Shown here in pieces: positions 46,593 to 55,835 of a stretch of 64,000 bases of DNA; positions within the stretch are counted from its first letter, which is position 1; the number at the start of each line of letters is the position of its first letter. A program made the translations under genes and the position numbers. Below the pieces are notes generated by a model. The model was not told the origin of the DNA. It did no database searches and was given only the letters and a program-made list of their open reading frames with translations. Source of the stretch: Holophagae bacterium (GTDB lineage Bacteria > Acidobacteriota > Holophagae > Acanthopleuribacterales > Acanthopleuribacteraceae); NCBI GenBank assembly GCA_029263455.1, contig JAJCXM010000014.1, forward strand, positions 62,001 to 126,000. The letters are read 5' to 3'.

Positions 46593-48233
46593 TCAAGATT
46601 CCCCAAAATGTTCATGAAATAGACGGATGGCCTCATAACTGCCACACACAAAAACCGCATCATCCTTTTCAAAACGAAAATCGAGATGAAACGATACCAG
46701 AACCTCTGGACCGCGCTCTACCGCCACAATTGAGCAACCTGTCCGACTGCGAATCCGCAATTCCCCTAGCGTTGAACCCGCCAAAGCGATGGACGAAACT
46801 TTCTGAATCTTGAGTTGAGTGTTCAATGCAACCGCTTCATCGCCTAAGAGTCGGCGTGCCATGATTTGACCGGCCACTTGACTAATCGATAAGGCAAATT
46901 CGGCGCCAGCACGATGGATTCGTTCCACGTTGTCGGCATGGTTAACCCGTGCGATGATTCGGACTTGAGGGGCCAGATCCTTAAGCACGACGGTTGCAAA
47001 GAGGGTTGCGCTATCAGAGTCCAAGGCCAAAATAACGGCTTGCGCAGTTACGATTCCTGCCCGCTCAATTAGGCGGTGGTCTAGGGCATCACCCACAAAA
47101 TCGACACCTTCGCCTGCATGTTTATCAACAACTTGAACTTCTTCGCCCACCGCAGTCAGCAGCTCGTGGACTTTTTTACCTACTTCACCAAATCCGGCCA
47201 CGATGTACTTTTCATGCTGAGTGGCTGCAGAACCGCCAACGAACTGCGTGAATTTTCGGATATGCGCGTCGGTGCCGATACCCACCAGCACGTCATTAGC
47301 CTCAATTAATGTATCCCCGCTAATGACCGGCTTCAGTTGGCCAGAAACCCATTTGGCAATGATGTTAATACCGGTCTCGGAACCGATCTTTGTTTCAATG
47401 AGAGACTTCCCAACTAATGGGCTATTGGAGGTAACGCCAACCTCTACGACTTCCAATTGCTTGCCCAGCTGTTGGATACCTGATACCCGCGGACTAATAC
47501 GTGAACTGGCGCGCGCTGCTAACGCCGCACCTAACATGTGCCTAGGCGTGAAGACTGCCGTTGCGCCAGCCAAAGCCAACGGCTTGCGGTGAAAAGGGTC
47601 TTCTACCATGGCGTAAATGTCTTTCGTGAATCCAAGCTGGCGAGCGACTAAACATACAGCGGCATTTTTATCGTCAGCACTATTTGCGATAAGCGCTCGA
47701 GCTTTGTCCAAACACACCGACGATAGCCCTATGTCACCCGTGCGCGCATGCACCACTTGGTGTCCGTCACGCAGCGCTTGTCTCGCAATAGACTCATCTT
47801 CCTCAAGAATAACTGCCGAGACATGGTCTTCCTGTAGCTCCGCCAACAATGTTGTGACTGGGGCACCATAATGGTAAATCACCACATGGTCGCTCATGTT
47901 CTTGGCTTCTTTGGGTAACCTCAACTCAAAACGTTCTTCCAGAAAAGGGATCAAATAGATGGGGATCACCAGAAAAATGACAAAAACGCCCAAGAATTGG
48001 AGCACGATCACGAAAATTGAAACGGTGACACTTTTCCAGCGTCCATCTTCCCCATAACCCGTGGTTGTCAGCGTTTCTGCCGCAAATTGCAGGCTCTCCA
48101 AAAAGGTGCGTGGATCTCCCTCGAGGTGCGTCATGCCAAGCATATAGAGCGTTGCGGTGACAATCACCAGCAGCACCATGCCCAGCATCAAGAGCAGTAA
48201 TGATTTTTGGTAGCGCGCAAACCGACTAGACAC
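46593..48233 (-). CDS. Potassium channel with tandem RCK (TrkA-N/C) domains
   Basis: 546 residues. Two membrane helices (about 9-32 and 68-95) flank the pore helix and filter LTTTGYGE. Then follow RCK/TrkA-N domains (about 110-230 and 330-460), each with a TrkA-C domain (about 255-335 and 460-540). The second Rossmann motif VAGFGEVGKKV is canonical, while the first has IYHYGAPV, an altered nucleotide loop. A gated K+ channel, regulated by nucleotides or divalent ions, is the likely role. The GTG start has AGGAGG four bases upstream. Nothing else in the neighbourhood is linked to K+. Confidence 0.9.
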   Translation of the reverse strand: MSSRFARYQKSLLLLMLGMVLLVIVTATLYMLGMTHLEGDPRTFLESLQFAAETLTTTGYGEDGRWKSVTVSIFVIVLQFLGVFVIFLVIPIYLIPFLEERFELRLPKEAKNMSDHVVIYHYGAPVTTLLAELQEDHVSAVILEEDESIARQALRDGHQVVHARTGDIGLSSVCLDKARALIANSADDKNAAVCLVARQLGFTKDIYAMVEDPFHRKPLALAGATAVFTPRHMLGAALAARASSRISPRVSGIQQLGKQLEVVEVGVTSNSPLVGKSLIETKIGSETGINIIAKWVSGQLKPVISGDTLIEANDVLVGIGTDAHIRKFTQFVGGSAATQHEKYIVAGFGEVGKKVHELLTAVGEEVQVVDKHAGEGVDFVGDALDHRLIERAGIVTAQAVILALDSDSATLFATVVLKDLAPQVRIIARVNHADNVERIHRAGAEFALSISQVAGQIMARRLLGDEAVALNTQLKIQKVSSIALAGSTLGELRIRSRTGCSIVAVERGPEVLVSFHLDFRFEKDDAVFVCGSYEAIRLFHEHFGES

Positions 48234-48321
48234 CCATCCTCCTCTCTACTTAGCAACTTGATTCTACACCCTTTAGCTCCATAAATGGGTCACCTCGTGG
48301 CAATCAAAATCCCACCTAACC

Positions 48322-48363
48322 TTGACGCCATACTGCAAATTAACTATTATTGAACGTGTTCAA
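48322..48363 (+). promoter_or_regulatory. tetR promoter with operator palindrome
   Basis: TTGACG (48322-48327), a 17-base spacer and TATTAT (48345-48350) form a good promoter. TTGAAC-GT-GTTCAA (48350-48363), a perfect 6-bp dyad, covers the expected start point, as a self-repressing TetR operator would. Confidence 0.7.
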
Positions 48364-48379
48364 AAAACCGTGAGCCCTT

Positions 48380-49033
48380 ATGAAAAAAGCGCAACGCACT
48401 AAAGCGAAAATCGAACAGGCCGCCTTCCTTCTGTTTGCAAAACGTGGATTTCATGCAACCACCATGCGGCATATCGCCCAAGCGGCCGGGGTTTCACTAG
48501 GCAACGCGTACTATTACTTCCCTGCCAAAGACGATCTGGTCTTTGTTTTTTATGAGAATATGTTCGCACTGCAACTACAAGCGTCGAAGAGAAACGCTTC
48601 CAGGTCTGGGAAGTTACAGGTACGACTTCAGACCTTCTTGAATGGATACCTTGACGCCATTGAGCCTTATCATGAGCTAGCACGCGAGGTGGTCACCGTT
48701 GCCGTCCACCCGGGTAGTGCACTCAACCCATTTTCCAAACAATCCAGGCAGTTGCGATCAGCAAGCAAGGAAATCTTTAGTGAGGTCTTTGGCGACCTGA
48801 TCGCAGACCATCCTTTGGCAGACTGCCTGCCTACTTTACTTTGGTTATTTCATTTAGGGGTTACGCTGCGTTGGATTTACGATGACTCCGAGGGTCGTAA
48901 ACCAACGATTAAATTTGTTCAACACAGCACGACCCTTGTCTCAAAACTCATACAATTCAGCAGACTACCTCTGTTTGGCGGCACCCACAAACTGGCTAGA
49001 AATCTATTGAAGCCGCTCATGCGACACGAATGA
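48380..49033 (+). CDS. TetR family transcriptional regulator
   Basis: 217 residues. The N-terminal helix-turn-helix TTMRHIAQAAGVSLGNAYYYFPAKDDL is split here by describing only its ends: residues about 27-60 carry TTMRHIAQAAGVS and the recognition helix, followed by YYYF. The rest is a helical ligand-binding domain. It likely represses its own operon through the operator at 48350 and senses a small molecule. DUF1990 and YndJ-like genes follow at 10 bases and with a 4-base overlap, so the three are one operon. Confidence 0.9.
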   Translation: MKKAQRTKAKIEQAAFLLFAKRGFHATTMRHIAQAAGVSLGNAYYYFPAKDDLVFVFYENMFALQLQASKRNASRSGKLQVRLQTFLNGYLDAIEPYHELAREVVTVAVHPGSALNPFSKQSRQLRSASKEIFSEVFGDLIADHPLADCLPTLLWLFHLGVTLRWIYDDSEGRKPTIKFVQHSTTLVSKLIQFSRLPLFGGTHKLARNLLKPLMRHE

Positions 49034-49043
49034 AGGAGGCTTT

Positions 49044-49580
49044 ATGTCCCATTTAAGCTATCAACCTGTGGGCGCGACGCTACCAAACACTAAGCTGTCT
49101 GTCCCCAGCAACTTTCGCATCAACCATGCGCGTCGATCTATCGGACAAGGACCGCAATGTTTTGAAAATGGCCGTAAAGCCATTTTCGGCAAACGAATGG
49201 TTGATTTGGATTGGATGAACTTGGATGGCGACGTGGAAACCAACAGTCAAATGCTCATGCGCGCCAAGATATGGGGCACAAAATGGCAGTTGCCATTGCA
49301 GGTGATCGAGGTTTATGACACGTCAATCGGCCAAAAACGTATTGCCGGATTCAGCTACGGCACGCGATCCGGTCACATGTTACGGGGAGAGGAACGTTTT
49401 TGTGTCGAGTGGGACATGACAAGCAATGACGTTGTCTACGAGATCTATTCATTTTGTAGGCCACACCGGCTATTAGCCTATTTGGGCTGGCCATTCATCG
49501 TTCTCCTACAAAAGCGATTCTTGAAACAAAGTTTGGATGCCATGGAAAGAGCTGTCGACCAAGCTAACAACCAGAGATGA
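49044..49580 (+). CDS. DUF1990 family protein
   Basis: 178 residues with the conserved DUF1990 patterns: GQGPQCFENGRKAIF at about 30-45, IAGFSYGTRSGHMLRGEERF at about 95-115, and the closing block with SFCRPHRLLAYLGWPF followed by LLQKRF. The family is often beside YndJ-like membrane proteins and may bind a lipid-like ligand in a cavity similar to the START/SRPBCC fold; its function is not established. It lies between the TetR and YndJ-like genes and ends 4 bases into the latter. Confidence 0.82.
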   Translation: MSHLSYQPVGATLPNTKLSVPSNFRINHARRSIGQGPQCFENGRKAIFGKRMVDLDWMNLDGDVETNSQMLMRAKIWGTKWQLPLQVIEVYDTSIGQKRIAGFSYGTRSGHMLRGEERFCVEWDMTSNDVVYEIYSFCRPHRLLAYLGWPFIVLLQKRFLKQSLDAMERAVDQANNQR

Positions 49581-50428
49581 AAACGGCACTCTTTTTCGCC
49601 ATCACCTGGTTAGTTCTATTCGCTAAGGACCTGTTTTCCCAGGATTTGGTGGAACTACTGAACGCAGTGATGATGTCCGTTTTCATGATTTGGGCACCGC
49701 TCATGATTCGATTGTTGTCATTCCGGCACGGAGGCAGCCAAACCCTTGGGCGCTATGTACATATTGCAGCGGCAAGCCAAATTGCATGTGCCTGGTTCGA
49801 GCACCCGTGGTGGCCATTGGCTATTGCTTTCATCTGGCCCGCATACCTGACATTGATCGCTTCCTACTATGTGGGCAAGCGACAAGTAAAGCCTGCGGTC
49901 GCGCTGTTACTTGGAATAATCGGTGCCGCGTGGTGGTGTGCGTCCCAATTAGGAACGCCTATTTTTGCGTTCCCCTTCACAATGGTTTTACTCACAGCAG
50001 TCCATTTTCACGTTGCTGGCATGGGTGTTTTGGTCTTAATGATTTCAGGCCCCAAGTGGGCACCAAATTGGCTGTTTTTTGCCTATGTCGTAACCGTCGC
50101 GGCCATGGCACTCGCGATATCAACGCAGGCACATCTTGAGGTTTGGCCCGCACTTGTGATCGTGGCTCTGCTTTCTCACTTCGGATTCATGCAGATCCGA
50201 AACTGTGGGGCCGAACTCAAACCCTGGATGTGGCTATCCAGTATCTGTTTATGGATAGCGCTAGCCATTGCCTTCAGATATGCCTATGGACAATGGCAAC
50301 CAAGCCAAGCGCTCGACTGGCACTTCGTTGCGTCTACCCACGGACTGTTACAAGTATTCGGTTTCGTAGGCTGTGGCTTGTTGGCCCGTTTGAAATATGA
50401 GTGTTCCCCAATCGTGAAACCCAGTTGA
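49577..50428 (+). CDS. YndJ-like integral membrane protein
   Basis: 283 residues, about nine hydrophobic helices, with TAVHFHVAGMGVLVLM near the middle and CGLLARLKY near the end as family blocks. Members of the YndJ group are poorly characterised transporter-like proteins. It overlaps the DUF1990 gene by 4 bases (ATGA), which together with the TetR suggests a function linked to a membrane or lipid stress. No solute can be assigned. It ends at the terminator at 50429-50453. Confidence 0.7.
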   Translation: MKTALFFAITWLVLFAKDLFSQDLVELLNAVMMSVFMIWAPLMIRLLSFRHGGSQTLGRYVHIAAASQIACAWFEHPWWPLAIAFIWPAYLTLIASYYVGKRQVKPAVALLLGIIGAAWWCASQLGTPIFAFPFTMVLLTAVHFHVAGMGVLVLMISGPKWAPNWLFFAYVVTVAAMALAISTQAHLEVWPALVIVALLSHFGFMQIRNCGAELKPWMWLSSICLWIALAIAFRYAYGQWQPSQALDWHFVASTHGLLQVFGFVGCGLLARLKYECSPIVKPS

Positions 50429-50453
50429 GGCAGGAACCGCCAGGGTCCCTGCC
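50429..50453 (+). terminator. Terminator hairpin between convergent genes
   Basis: GGCAGG (50429-50434) pairs with CCTGCC (50448-50453), and after an A-C mismatch ACC with GGT inside, starting at the base right after the YndJ-like stop. Shared with the convergent PQQ-type propeller gene. Confidence 0.6.
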
Positions 50454-50474
50454 AATAACTCAATGATAGACCGA

Positions 50475-51698
50475 CTACTTGCCCTTCACGTTGTAGGCAA
50501 TAAGCGCTCCGCCGTGACGCACATAAAGCACACCATTACTGATGACCGGATGTGCCCAATGTTGGGCTGAACCTTTTTTGACGTGAAACGAGCTGATCAC
50601 TTTCATCGCACTTGGATTAGGGTCAACTAACGAGAACAAACCTTTTTCGCTGTAACAGTAGAGCAAGCCGTCGGCGAAAACCGTCGCGCCTTTGCCCACT
50701 TTATCCAGTGTCGATTTGATTTCGCCCGTTTTGAAGTCCAAACAGGTAAACACACCTTTGTCTGATGATCCATAAATGTGGCCTTTTAAGGAGACAGCAC
50801 CGCCGTGATGGATATCAAGACTCTTCTCCGTCCATAACTCCTTTACACTCTTGCCGTCTTCGGCAACCTCAAAAGCTGCACCACCTTGCCCGTAACCATC
50901 TGAAACATAAATCATGCGACCATCAAAAACAGGACTGACTGCATGGATATGGTAGGTGGCAGGATAGTCATAGCTCCACTGCAATTCACCCGACGCTGCA
51001 TCTACCCCGATGATTGCTTTGTCAACCATGGTTACGATTTGTCGTTGACCGCCATTTTCAAAGATACGCGCGGAACAGAATGAGGCAGAATAACCGTCTG
51101 TTTTCGTTTTCCAAATCACGCTGCCATCTATCTTGTTGAGAGCCAACATGGTGGAGTCTTTGCTACCAGGGGTTACGATCGCTTTATCGCCATCAATCAA
51201 CACGGCTTCAGCCATACCAAAATAATCGTTCTCTTGGCGTGCACTGTATTGAGCTTTGGTATCCGATTGCCAAACGAGCGAACCGTCTTTAGTACTCAAA
51301 CAAGCCAACAAACCGTTGCTTGTATAGACATATACGCGATCGCCATCAACCGTGGGCGTTGATCGCGCCCCTGGATAACCACCACCAGGATGCTCTTTAC
51401 CTAGTTCTTTCTTCCACAAGAGCTTTCCTTTGAGGTCAAAGGCAAAAACGGTTGCTGTTTGCTCGGGGGATCCCGACGTATATATCCGACCATCGACAAC
51501 CGCAACGGAAGCGTAGCCTTCACCAAGTCCATCAGCGGACCAAGTCTCGCTGGGTCCTCCATCCGGCCAAACTTTAAGCAGTCCTTTCTCGGCAAAAATA
51601 CCGCTTCGATCCGGACCACGGAACTGGGGACTGTCCTCAGCAGATACGGGTAAAAAGAGACTACTTACTAGGATCACTGCAATTAATCGGGTTGACAT
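50475..51698 (-). CDS. Secreted PQQ-type beta-propeller (BamB-like) protein
   Basis: 407 residues from an ATG at 51698, behind GGAAGGA; the longer frame is not supported. A signal peptide (MSTRLIAVILVSSLFLPVSA) precedes FRGPDRSGIFAEKGLLKVWP, the start of the WD40/PQQ-like propeller with about seven repeats such as GKLLWKKELG and GSVIWKTKTDG. Many acidobacterial and planctomycete relatives occur, with ligands unknown. It lacks the lipobox of BamB. PQQ binding cannot be claimed, since no typical quinoprotein residues are obvious. Confidence 0.82.
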   Translation of the reverse strand: MSTRLIAVILVSSLFLPVSAEDSPQFRGPDRSGIFAEKGLLKVWPDGGPSETWSADGLGEGYASVAVVDGRIYTSGSPEQTATVFAFDLKGKLLWKKELGKEHPGGGYPGARSTPTVDGDRVYVYTSNGLLACLSTKDGSLVWQSDTKAQYSARQENDYFGMAEAVLIDGDKAIVTPGSKDSTMLALNKIDGSVIWKTKTDGYSASFCSARIFENGGQRQIVTMVDKAIIGVDAASGELQWSYDYPATYHIHAVSPVFDGRMIYVSDGYGQGGAAFEVAEDGKSVKELWTEKSLDIHHGGAVSLKGHIYGSSDKGVFTCLDFKTGEIKSTLDKVGKGATVFADGLLYCYSEKGLFSLVDPNPSAMKVISSFHVKKGSAQHWAHPVISNGVLYVRHGGALIAYNVKGK

Positions 51699-51762
51699 AG
51701 AGGGTTCCTTCCAAAAGCTTAATGAATCATTGATCGTTACACGGACGAAAAGGTTTCGGGCG

Positions 51763-53505
51763 TCAGATCGCGTCCCACATGAATCCGCCAGACTCACAGG
51801 CGTAGTCGGCCAACCCCTTAATAAGTTCGTCGACATTGTCATCGATCTGACGTAATTGTTGAGTTACTCGCTTACGCACCTGGCTGCTGAGGATACGTGC
51901 TATGTCGATTTCATGCTGGACCTGATCGGCACCCAACTTGTCTATCGACGACGTTACGCGGCTCAACACACAGGCCAGTGTGAAAAGATCCACCATCACG
52001 TTGGCCATACGGCCCGTGGCAAATTGCTTACCTATGATTTTTTTGCCATGTTTGCGCAGGAGTCTATCTGCCATTGCAGCCAGGTCTCGGGTCAGGTCTT
52101 CAAACACCTCCGCTTGTGGGCCTAACAAAACATGGGTCTTCGAAAGACTACGTTTATTCGAATTGATACCGGACGCCCAGGCGGCTCTTTTCAATGCGTA
52201 TTCGTAAAGAACACCAAACCCTTTGATGGGATGGTCGAAGATACCTTTTAGCGATCGCGCCATTTCTTTGAGACCCTGTCCCACGTCATTCAGAGCCGTT
52301 AAAGCCACAAACAGTCTCAAGACTTCATTGGTACCCTCAAATATGCGGTTGATACGGCAATCACGTACGATGCGTTCGTAGGCCAGCTCGCGCATGTAGC
52401 CGGTCCCGCCCGCAATCTGCAAGGCTTCATCGGCGCAGCGCCACAATGCCTCGCTTGCGTATATTTTGGTGATGGCGGCTTCCACCGAATAATCGTCATA
52501 TCCCTTGTCGGAGAGCGCGGCGACAATCGTTACCGCAGATTCGGCGGCGTAACAATCAACCACCATTTGTCCGATCTTCGCCTTGATCATTCCAAACTGA
52601 GCAATCGGCTGACCGAATTGCTTACGTTCCGTCGCGTACTTAGAAGACATCGCAATTAGATTCTTCATGGCTCCCACACAGCCGCCGCCTAACCCGCTGC
52701 GGCCACTATTGAGAATGTTCATCGCCACTTTGAAGCCGCCATTGAGCGGACCCAAGAGGTTCTCCTTTGGAACCTTTACATCCTCGAAATAGACCGAGGT
52801 GGTGGAACTGGCGCGTAACCCCATTTTGTCTTCGTGCGGACTCACCGAAACTCCGCCCATATCTTTAGTGACGATGAAGGCGGAGAGTTTGGCGCGTTCG
52901 TCGACCTGGCCTGTTTTTGCGAATACTGTGAAAAAGTCTGCGATGCCGCCATTGGTAATCCAAATCTTGCTGCCGTTAAGCAAAAAATGATCGTCTTTTT
53001 CAACGGCCGTGGTGCGCACTGACGCGGCATCTGAGCCTGCGCCAGCCTCCGTAAGGCAAAAAGCAGCAATCATTTCACCGCTCGCCAGAGGTGCGTAGTA
53101 TTTTTGTTTTTGCGGGACCGTTCCAAACAGCTTCAACCCACGCATACCAATCGAACTATGCGCCCCAACCGTCACAGCCACCGACGCGTCATATTTGGCC
53201 ACTTGTTGTAGGGTTCGCGAATAAGCGACGTTACCGAAACCCAGGCCTCCATGCTCATCAGGCACAATCAATCCGAACATGCCGAACGCACGCAGCTCTT
53301 CAACAAGCTCAGCTGGCATTTCACCTTTTTGGTCCCACGCCCTAAAATCATCTTCTCGGCCTTCAAGAAAACCATCCACAGCCGCTAACACGTCGGTCAG
53401 TAGGTCACGTTCATTTTGGGGTAGAGCAGGATAGGGAAACAAAACATCCTGTTCAATTTCGCCCGCACACAATGACCGCATAAAACTAATTTGGTTATCG
53501 AACAT
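51763..53505 (-). CDS. Acyl-CoA dehydrogenase
   Basis: 580 residues with GGAGG upstream of the ATG. FAD-binding and acyl-CoA motifs are present: CLTEAGAGSDAASVRTTA, then WITNGGIADFFTVFA, and RIFEGTNEVLRLF, which bears the catalytic Glu region. It carries a C-terminal extension beyond the usual 380 residues (about 430-580), similar to the very-long-chain ACAD/ACAD9-type enzymes. It catalyses the first step of fatty-acid beta-oxidation, passing electrons to ETF. No other beta-oxidation gene is adjacent. Confidence 0.92.
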   Translation of the reverse strand: MFDNQISFMRSLCAGEIEQDVLFPYPALPQNERDLLTDVLAAVDGFLEGREDDFRAWDQKGEMPAELVEELRAFGMFGLIVPDEHGGLGFGNVAYSRTLQQVAKYDASVAVTVGAHSSIGMRGLKLFGTVPQKQKYYAPLASGEMIAAFCLTEAGAGSDAASVRTTAVEKDDHFLLNGSKIWITNGGIADFFTVFAKTGQVDERAKLSAFIVTKDMGGVSVSPHEDKMGLRASSTTSVYFEDVKVPKENLLGPLNGGFKVAMNILNSGRSGLGGGCVGAMKNLIAMSSKYATERKQFGQPIAQFGMIKAKIGQMVVDCYAAESAVTIVAALSDKGYDDYSVEAAITKIYASEALWRCADEALQIAGGTGYMRELAYERIVRDCRINRIFEGTNEVLRLFVALTALNDVGQGLKEMARSLKGIFDHPIKGFGVLYEYALKRAAWASGINSNKRSLSKTHVLLGPQAEVFEDLTRDLAAMADRLLRKHGKKIIGKQFATGRMANVMVDLFTLACVLSRVTSSIDKLGADQVQHEIDIARILSSQVRKRVTQQLRQIDDNVDELIKGLADYACESGGFMWDAI

Positions 53506-53541
53506 GACTCACCTCCATCACCATCATATATCAGCCAGGAA

Positions 53542-54762
53542 TCAAGGAGATGATTCTCGAAGCGCGCGGTTTCGTTCTTGAAACGAAGGTGTATAGACAA
53601 GCACTAGGACCACGACCACCACAGAAAGGACGCCAAGACTTATCGCGTAATGACCGCCATAACCCAGCGCTTGCGCCATAAAGTGGGCGATAATGGCGCA
53701 AACCATTGCGGAACAAATACCCATACTATCCATTAAGGTGTATTCACCTGCGCTCTGATCAGCCCGGCACCAATCCATCATGAACGAGAACAGGGCCACC
53801 ATCGCCATACTACTAATGAAGTGTTCCAGACTAATCACCGTAATCACCCAAAAACGGGTGGGTTCACTCTGAATCGCCAATAAGGTTAGGGCAAGAGCCG
53901 TCAATAGATTAGCTGCGACGAAGTAGAGCAAACTCCGCCGCCGACCAATTGGATTGGCAAGAAAACCACCAACCAAAGCCCCAAGCAATGCCACACAAGG
54001 CCCAATAATCCCGGTGATGAGGCCTACATCGGCAAGGCTATAACCCAAATCGTGTAGGAAGGGGACGTGCAAAGCTGAAACAAGACCAGTTCCACATCTG
54101 GCAAGTACTACAATAAGCAATACACGGAATATGAATGGTCTCTTGAGAAAGGCGCGAATGCCCATGTGTTGGCGCTGGATCTCCACCGGTCTTTCAGCTC
54201 GTAACCAAACAGGAATCATGATCAAGAAGACGGCACCCGCCAGAAATAGGTAGATACGACTCCAGCCAACATGTGGCTGCAGCATTAGCAACAGCCCGCC
54301 GCCCAGCATGAATCCTGTCCAGTAACCACCTATCTGAATGCCATTGCCCCATCCTCGTTCGCTGGGCAACAGCAAATCAACGGCGTAACCATCGGTCGCC
54401 GCGTCTTGAGTCGCACCGACCAAATTCAAGGCCACCACCATCCTCAGGAAATAGCTCATGTCGCTACCGTCCCAAAACGCAAGCGCCAAAAACACACACG
54501 CTGATAAGGCCTGCAGCGGTAAGATCCACGATTTTCGGCGTCCGATTTTACTGGAGAAGAAGCGGTCTAATAACGGTGCCCAAATGAATTTCAACATCCA
54601 AGGCAGGGCAAACAAGAAGGTCCAACCACCTATTTTCTCAAGCGACATGCCATGGTCGCGCAGAATGTAAGGCGCAACTTTCTGAAAGAACCCATGGGGT
54701 ATGCCGATGGATACATAAAGACCCGCAAACAGACCTAATTTTTGAAGTGTAATTCTGTCCAC
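53542..54762 (-). CDS. MFS permease, PAT (AmpG/acetyl-CoA transporter-like) family
   Basis: 406 residues, twelve hydrophobic helices. IPHGFFQKVAPYILRDHGMS and LPWMLKFIWAPLLDRF are hallmarks of the PAT family that includes AmpG (muropeptide importer) and acetyl-CoA transporters. The MFS loop RRKSWILPLQAL lies between helices 2 and 3. Substrates could be muropeptides or other peptides/lipids, so it may be involved in peptidoglycan recycling. It lies between the acyl-CoA dehydrogenase and MBL genes on the same strand with gaps under 40 bases. Confidence 0.82.
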   Translation of the reverse strand: MDRITLQKLGLFAGLYVSIGIPHGFFQKVAPYILRDHGMSLEKIGGWTFLFALPWMLKFIWAPLLDRFFSSKIGRRKSWILPLQALSACVFLALAFWDGSDMSYFLRMVVALNLVGATQDAATDGYAVDLLLPSERGWGNGIQIGGYWTGFMLGGGLLLMLQPHVGWSRIYLFLAGAVFLIMIPVWLRAERPVEIQRQHMGIRAFLKRPFIFRVLLIVVLARCGTGLVSALHVPFLHDLGYSLADVGLITGIIGPCVALLGALVGGFLANPIGRRRSLLYFVAANLLTALALTLLAIQSEPTRFWVITVISLEHFISSMAMVALFSFMMDWCRADQSAGEYTLMDSMGICSAMVCAIIAHFMAQALGYGGHYAISLGVLSVVVVVLVLVYTPSFQERNRALRESSP

Positions 54763-54786
54763 GTTAGCCTTAATAAGTGAGTTAAC

Positions 54787-55677
54787 TTATTTACGCAGTG
54801 ACCGAATAAGTGTTTCCGTCATGCGCTCAGTTGTAATAAAGCCCCAGTTCCACTCGTCATGGTAATCGGCCAATGGATTCAAAGCCACAATCTCCTCCTG
54901 CGTCTTACCTTCATCTACGAGTTTCATGACGCGGCGTCGTGCATCTTTGAGCATGTCGTGAGCCGCCTGCAAGGCAGCGCGATCAGCCACTGGCCCATGT
55001 CCTGGCATAATCACGGTTTGCGCCGTGCATAATGACAAAATACGTTCTTGGGCAGCTAGATAACCTTCAACCGTGCCACCGGTATCCAAATCAATGAAGG
55101 GGAACAAGCTGTTGAAAAGAATATCGCCAGTATGTATCACATCAGCATCACGGAAATGGATCACGGCATCACCATCCGTGTGCGCTTTGGCCACGTGGAA
55201 AACATAGGCTTCATGACCGTTCAGGTGGAAACTCACTTCTTCGGAAAACGTAAGCGTCGGTAGGGCGTCCTTGGGCGCTTTTTCCTGTCCATTTGCGCCC
55301 GTAATGCCGTCTTCAATCAATCGTTTACGAATATTGTGGTGCGCGACAATTGTGGTGCCCGCTGCACCTAATGTGCTATTCCCACCTACATGATCACCGT
55401 GAACATGGGTATTAATGACGAAATCGATAGGATCACCTGTCACCTTAGCGATGGCCTCTAACATAAGCTTGGAGTACGGCTGCATGCTGTCGTCGATCAG
55501 TACAACGCCATCGTCGCCCGTCAATAGTCCCAAGTTGCCGCCTGTAAATCCGCCTTCACCTTGTAACATGTATATACCTGGTTTCACCTCGGTTGTCTTA
55601 AACGAAACACTGGTCTCTTGAGCAAAAGCGAACATAGAGAACATCAAAAGCGTGCCGATACGTGCAAAATGAATCAT
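54787..55677 (-). CDS. Secreted MBL-fold metallo-hydrolase
   Basis: 296 residues from an ATG at 55677 behind GGGAG, with a signal peptide (HFARIGTLLMFSMFAFAQ). NTHVHGDHVGG (metal ligands), DGDAVIHFRDADVIHTGD and VIMPGHGPV complete the MBL metal sites. The pattern is close to the periplasmic quinoprotein-relay/SoxH-like hydrolases, and although subclass B beta-lactamases share the fold, no feature singles out such activity. Substrate unknown. Confidence 0.85.
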   Translation of the reverse strand: MIHFARIGTLLMFSMFAFAQETSVSFKTTEVKPGIYMLQGEGGFTGGNLGLLTGDDGVVLIDDSMQPYSKLMLEAIAKVTGDPIDFVINTHVHGDHVGGNSTLGAAGTTIVAHHNIRKRLIEDGITGANGQEKAPKDALPTLTFSEEVSFHLNGHEAYVFHVAKAHTDGDAVIHFRDADVIHTGDILFNSLFPFIDLDTGGTVEGYLAAQERILSLCTAQTVIMPGHGPVADRAALQAAHDMLKDARRRVMKLVDEGKTQEEIVALNPLADYHDEWNWGFITTERMTETLIRSLRK

Positions 55678-55835
55678 ATGATCTCCCACCTAATAGTCTT
55701 GATTGATCTCAAGAAGCATAAACGGTTGCTGCAAAAGCGTCCACAGCACGCTTAATTCCGAAACGTTTAAAGTAGAAAGCAACGATGCTATTTCCATTCC
55801 CAATCAACATCAATTTGGATATCAGCAGAAACCCA

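Noticed and set aside
54787-55677. Metallo-beta-lactamase
   Set aside because: The HVHGDH site is general to MBL-fold enzymes. Nothing visible singles out lactamase activity.
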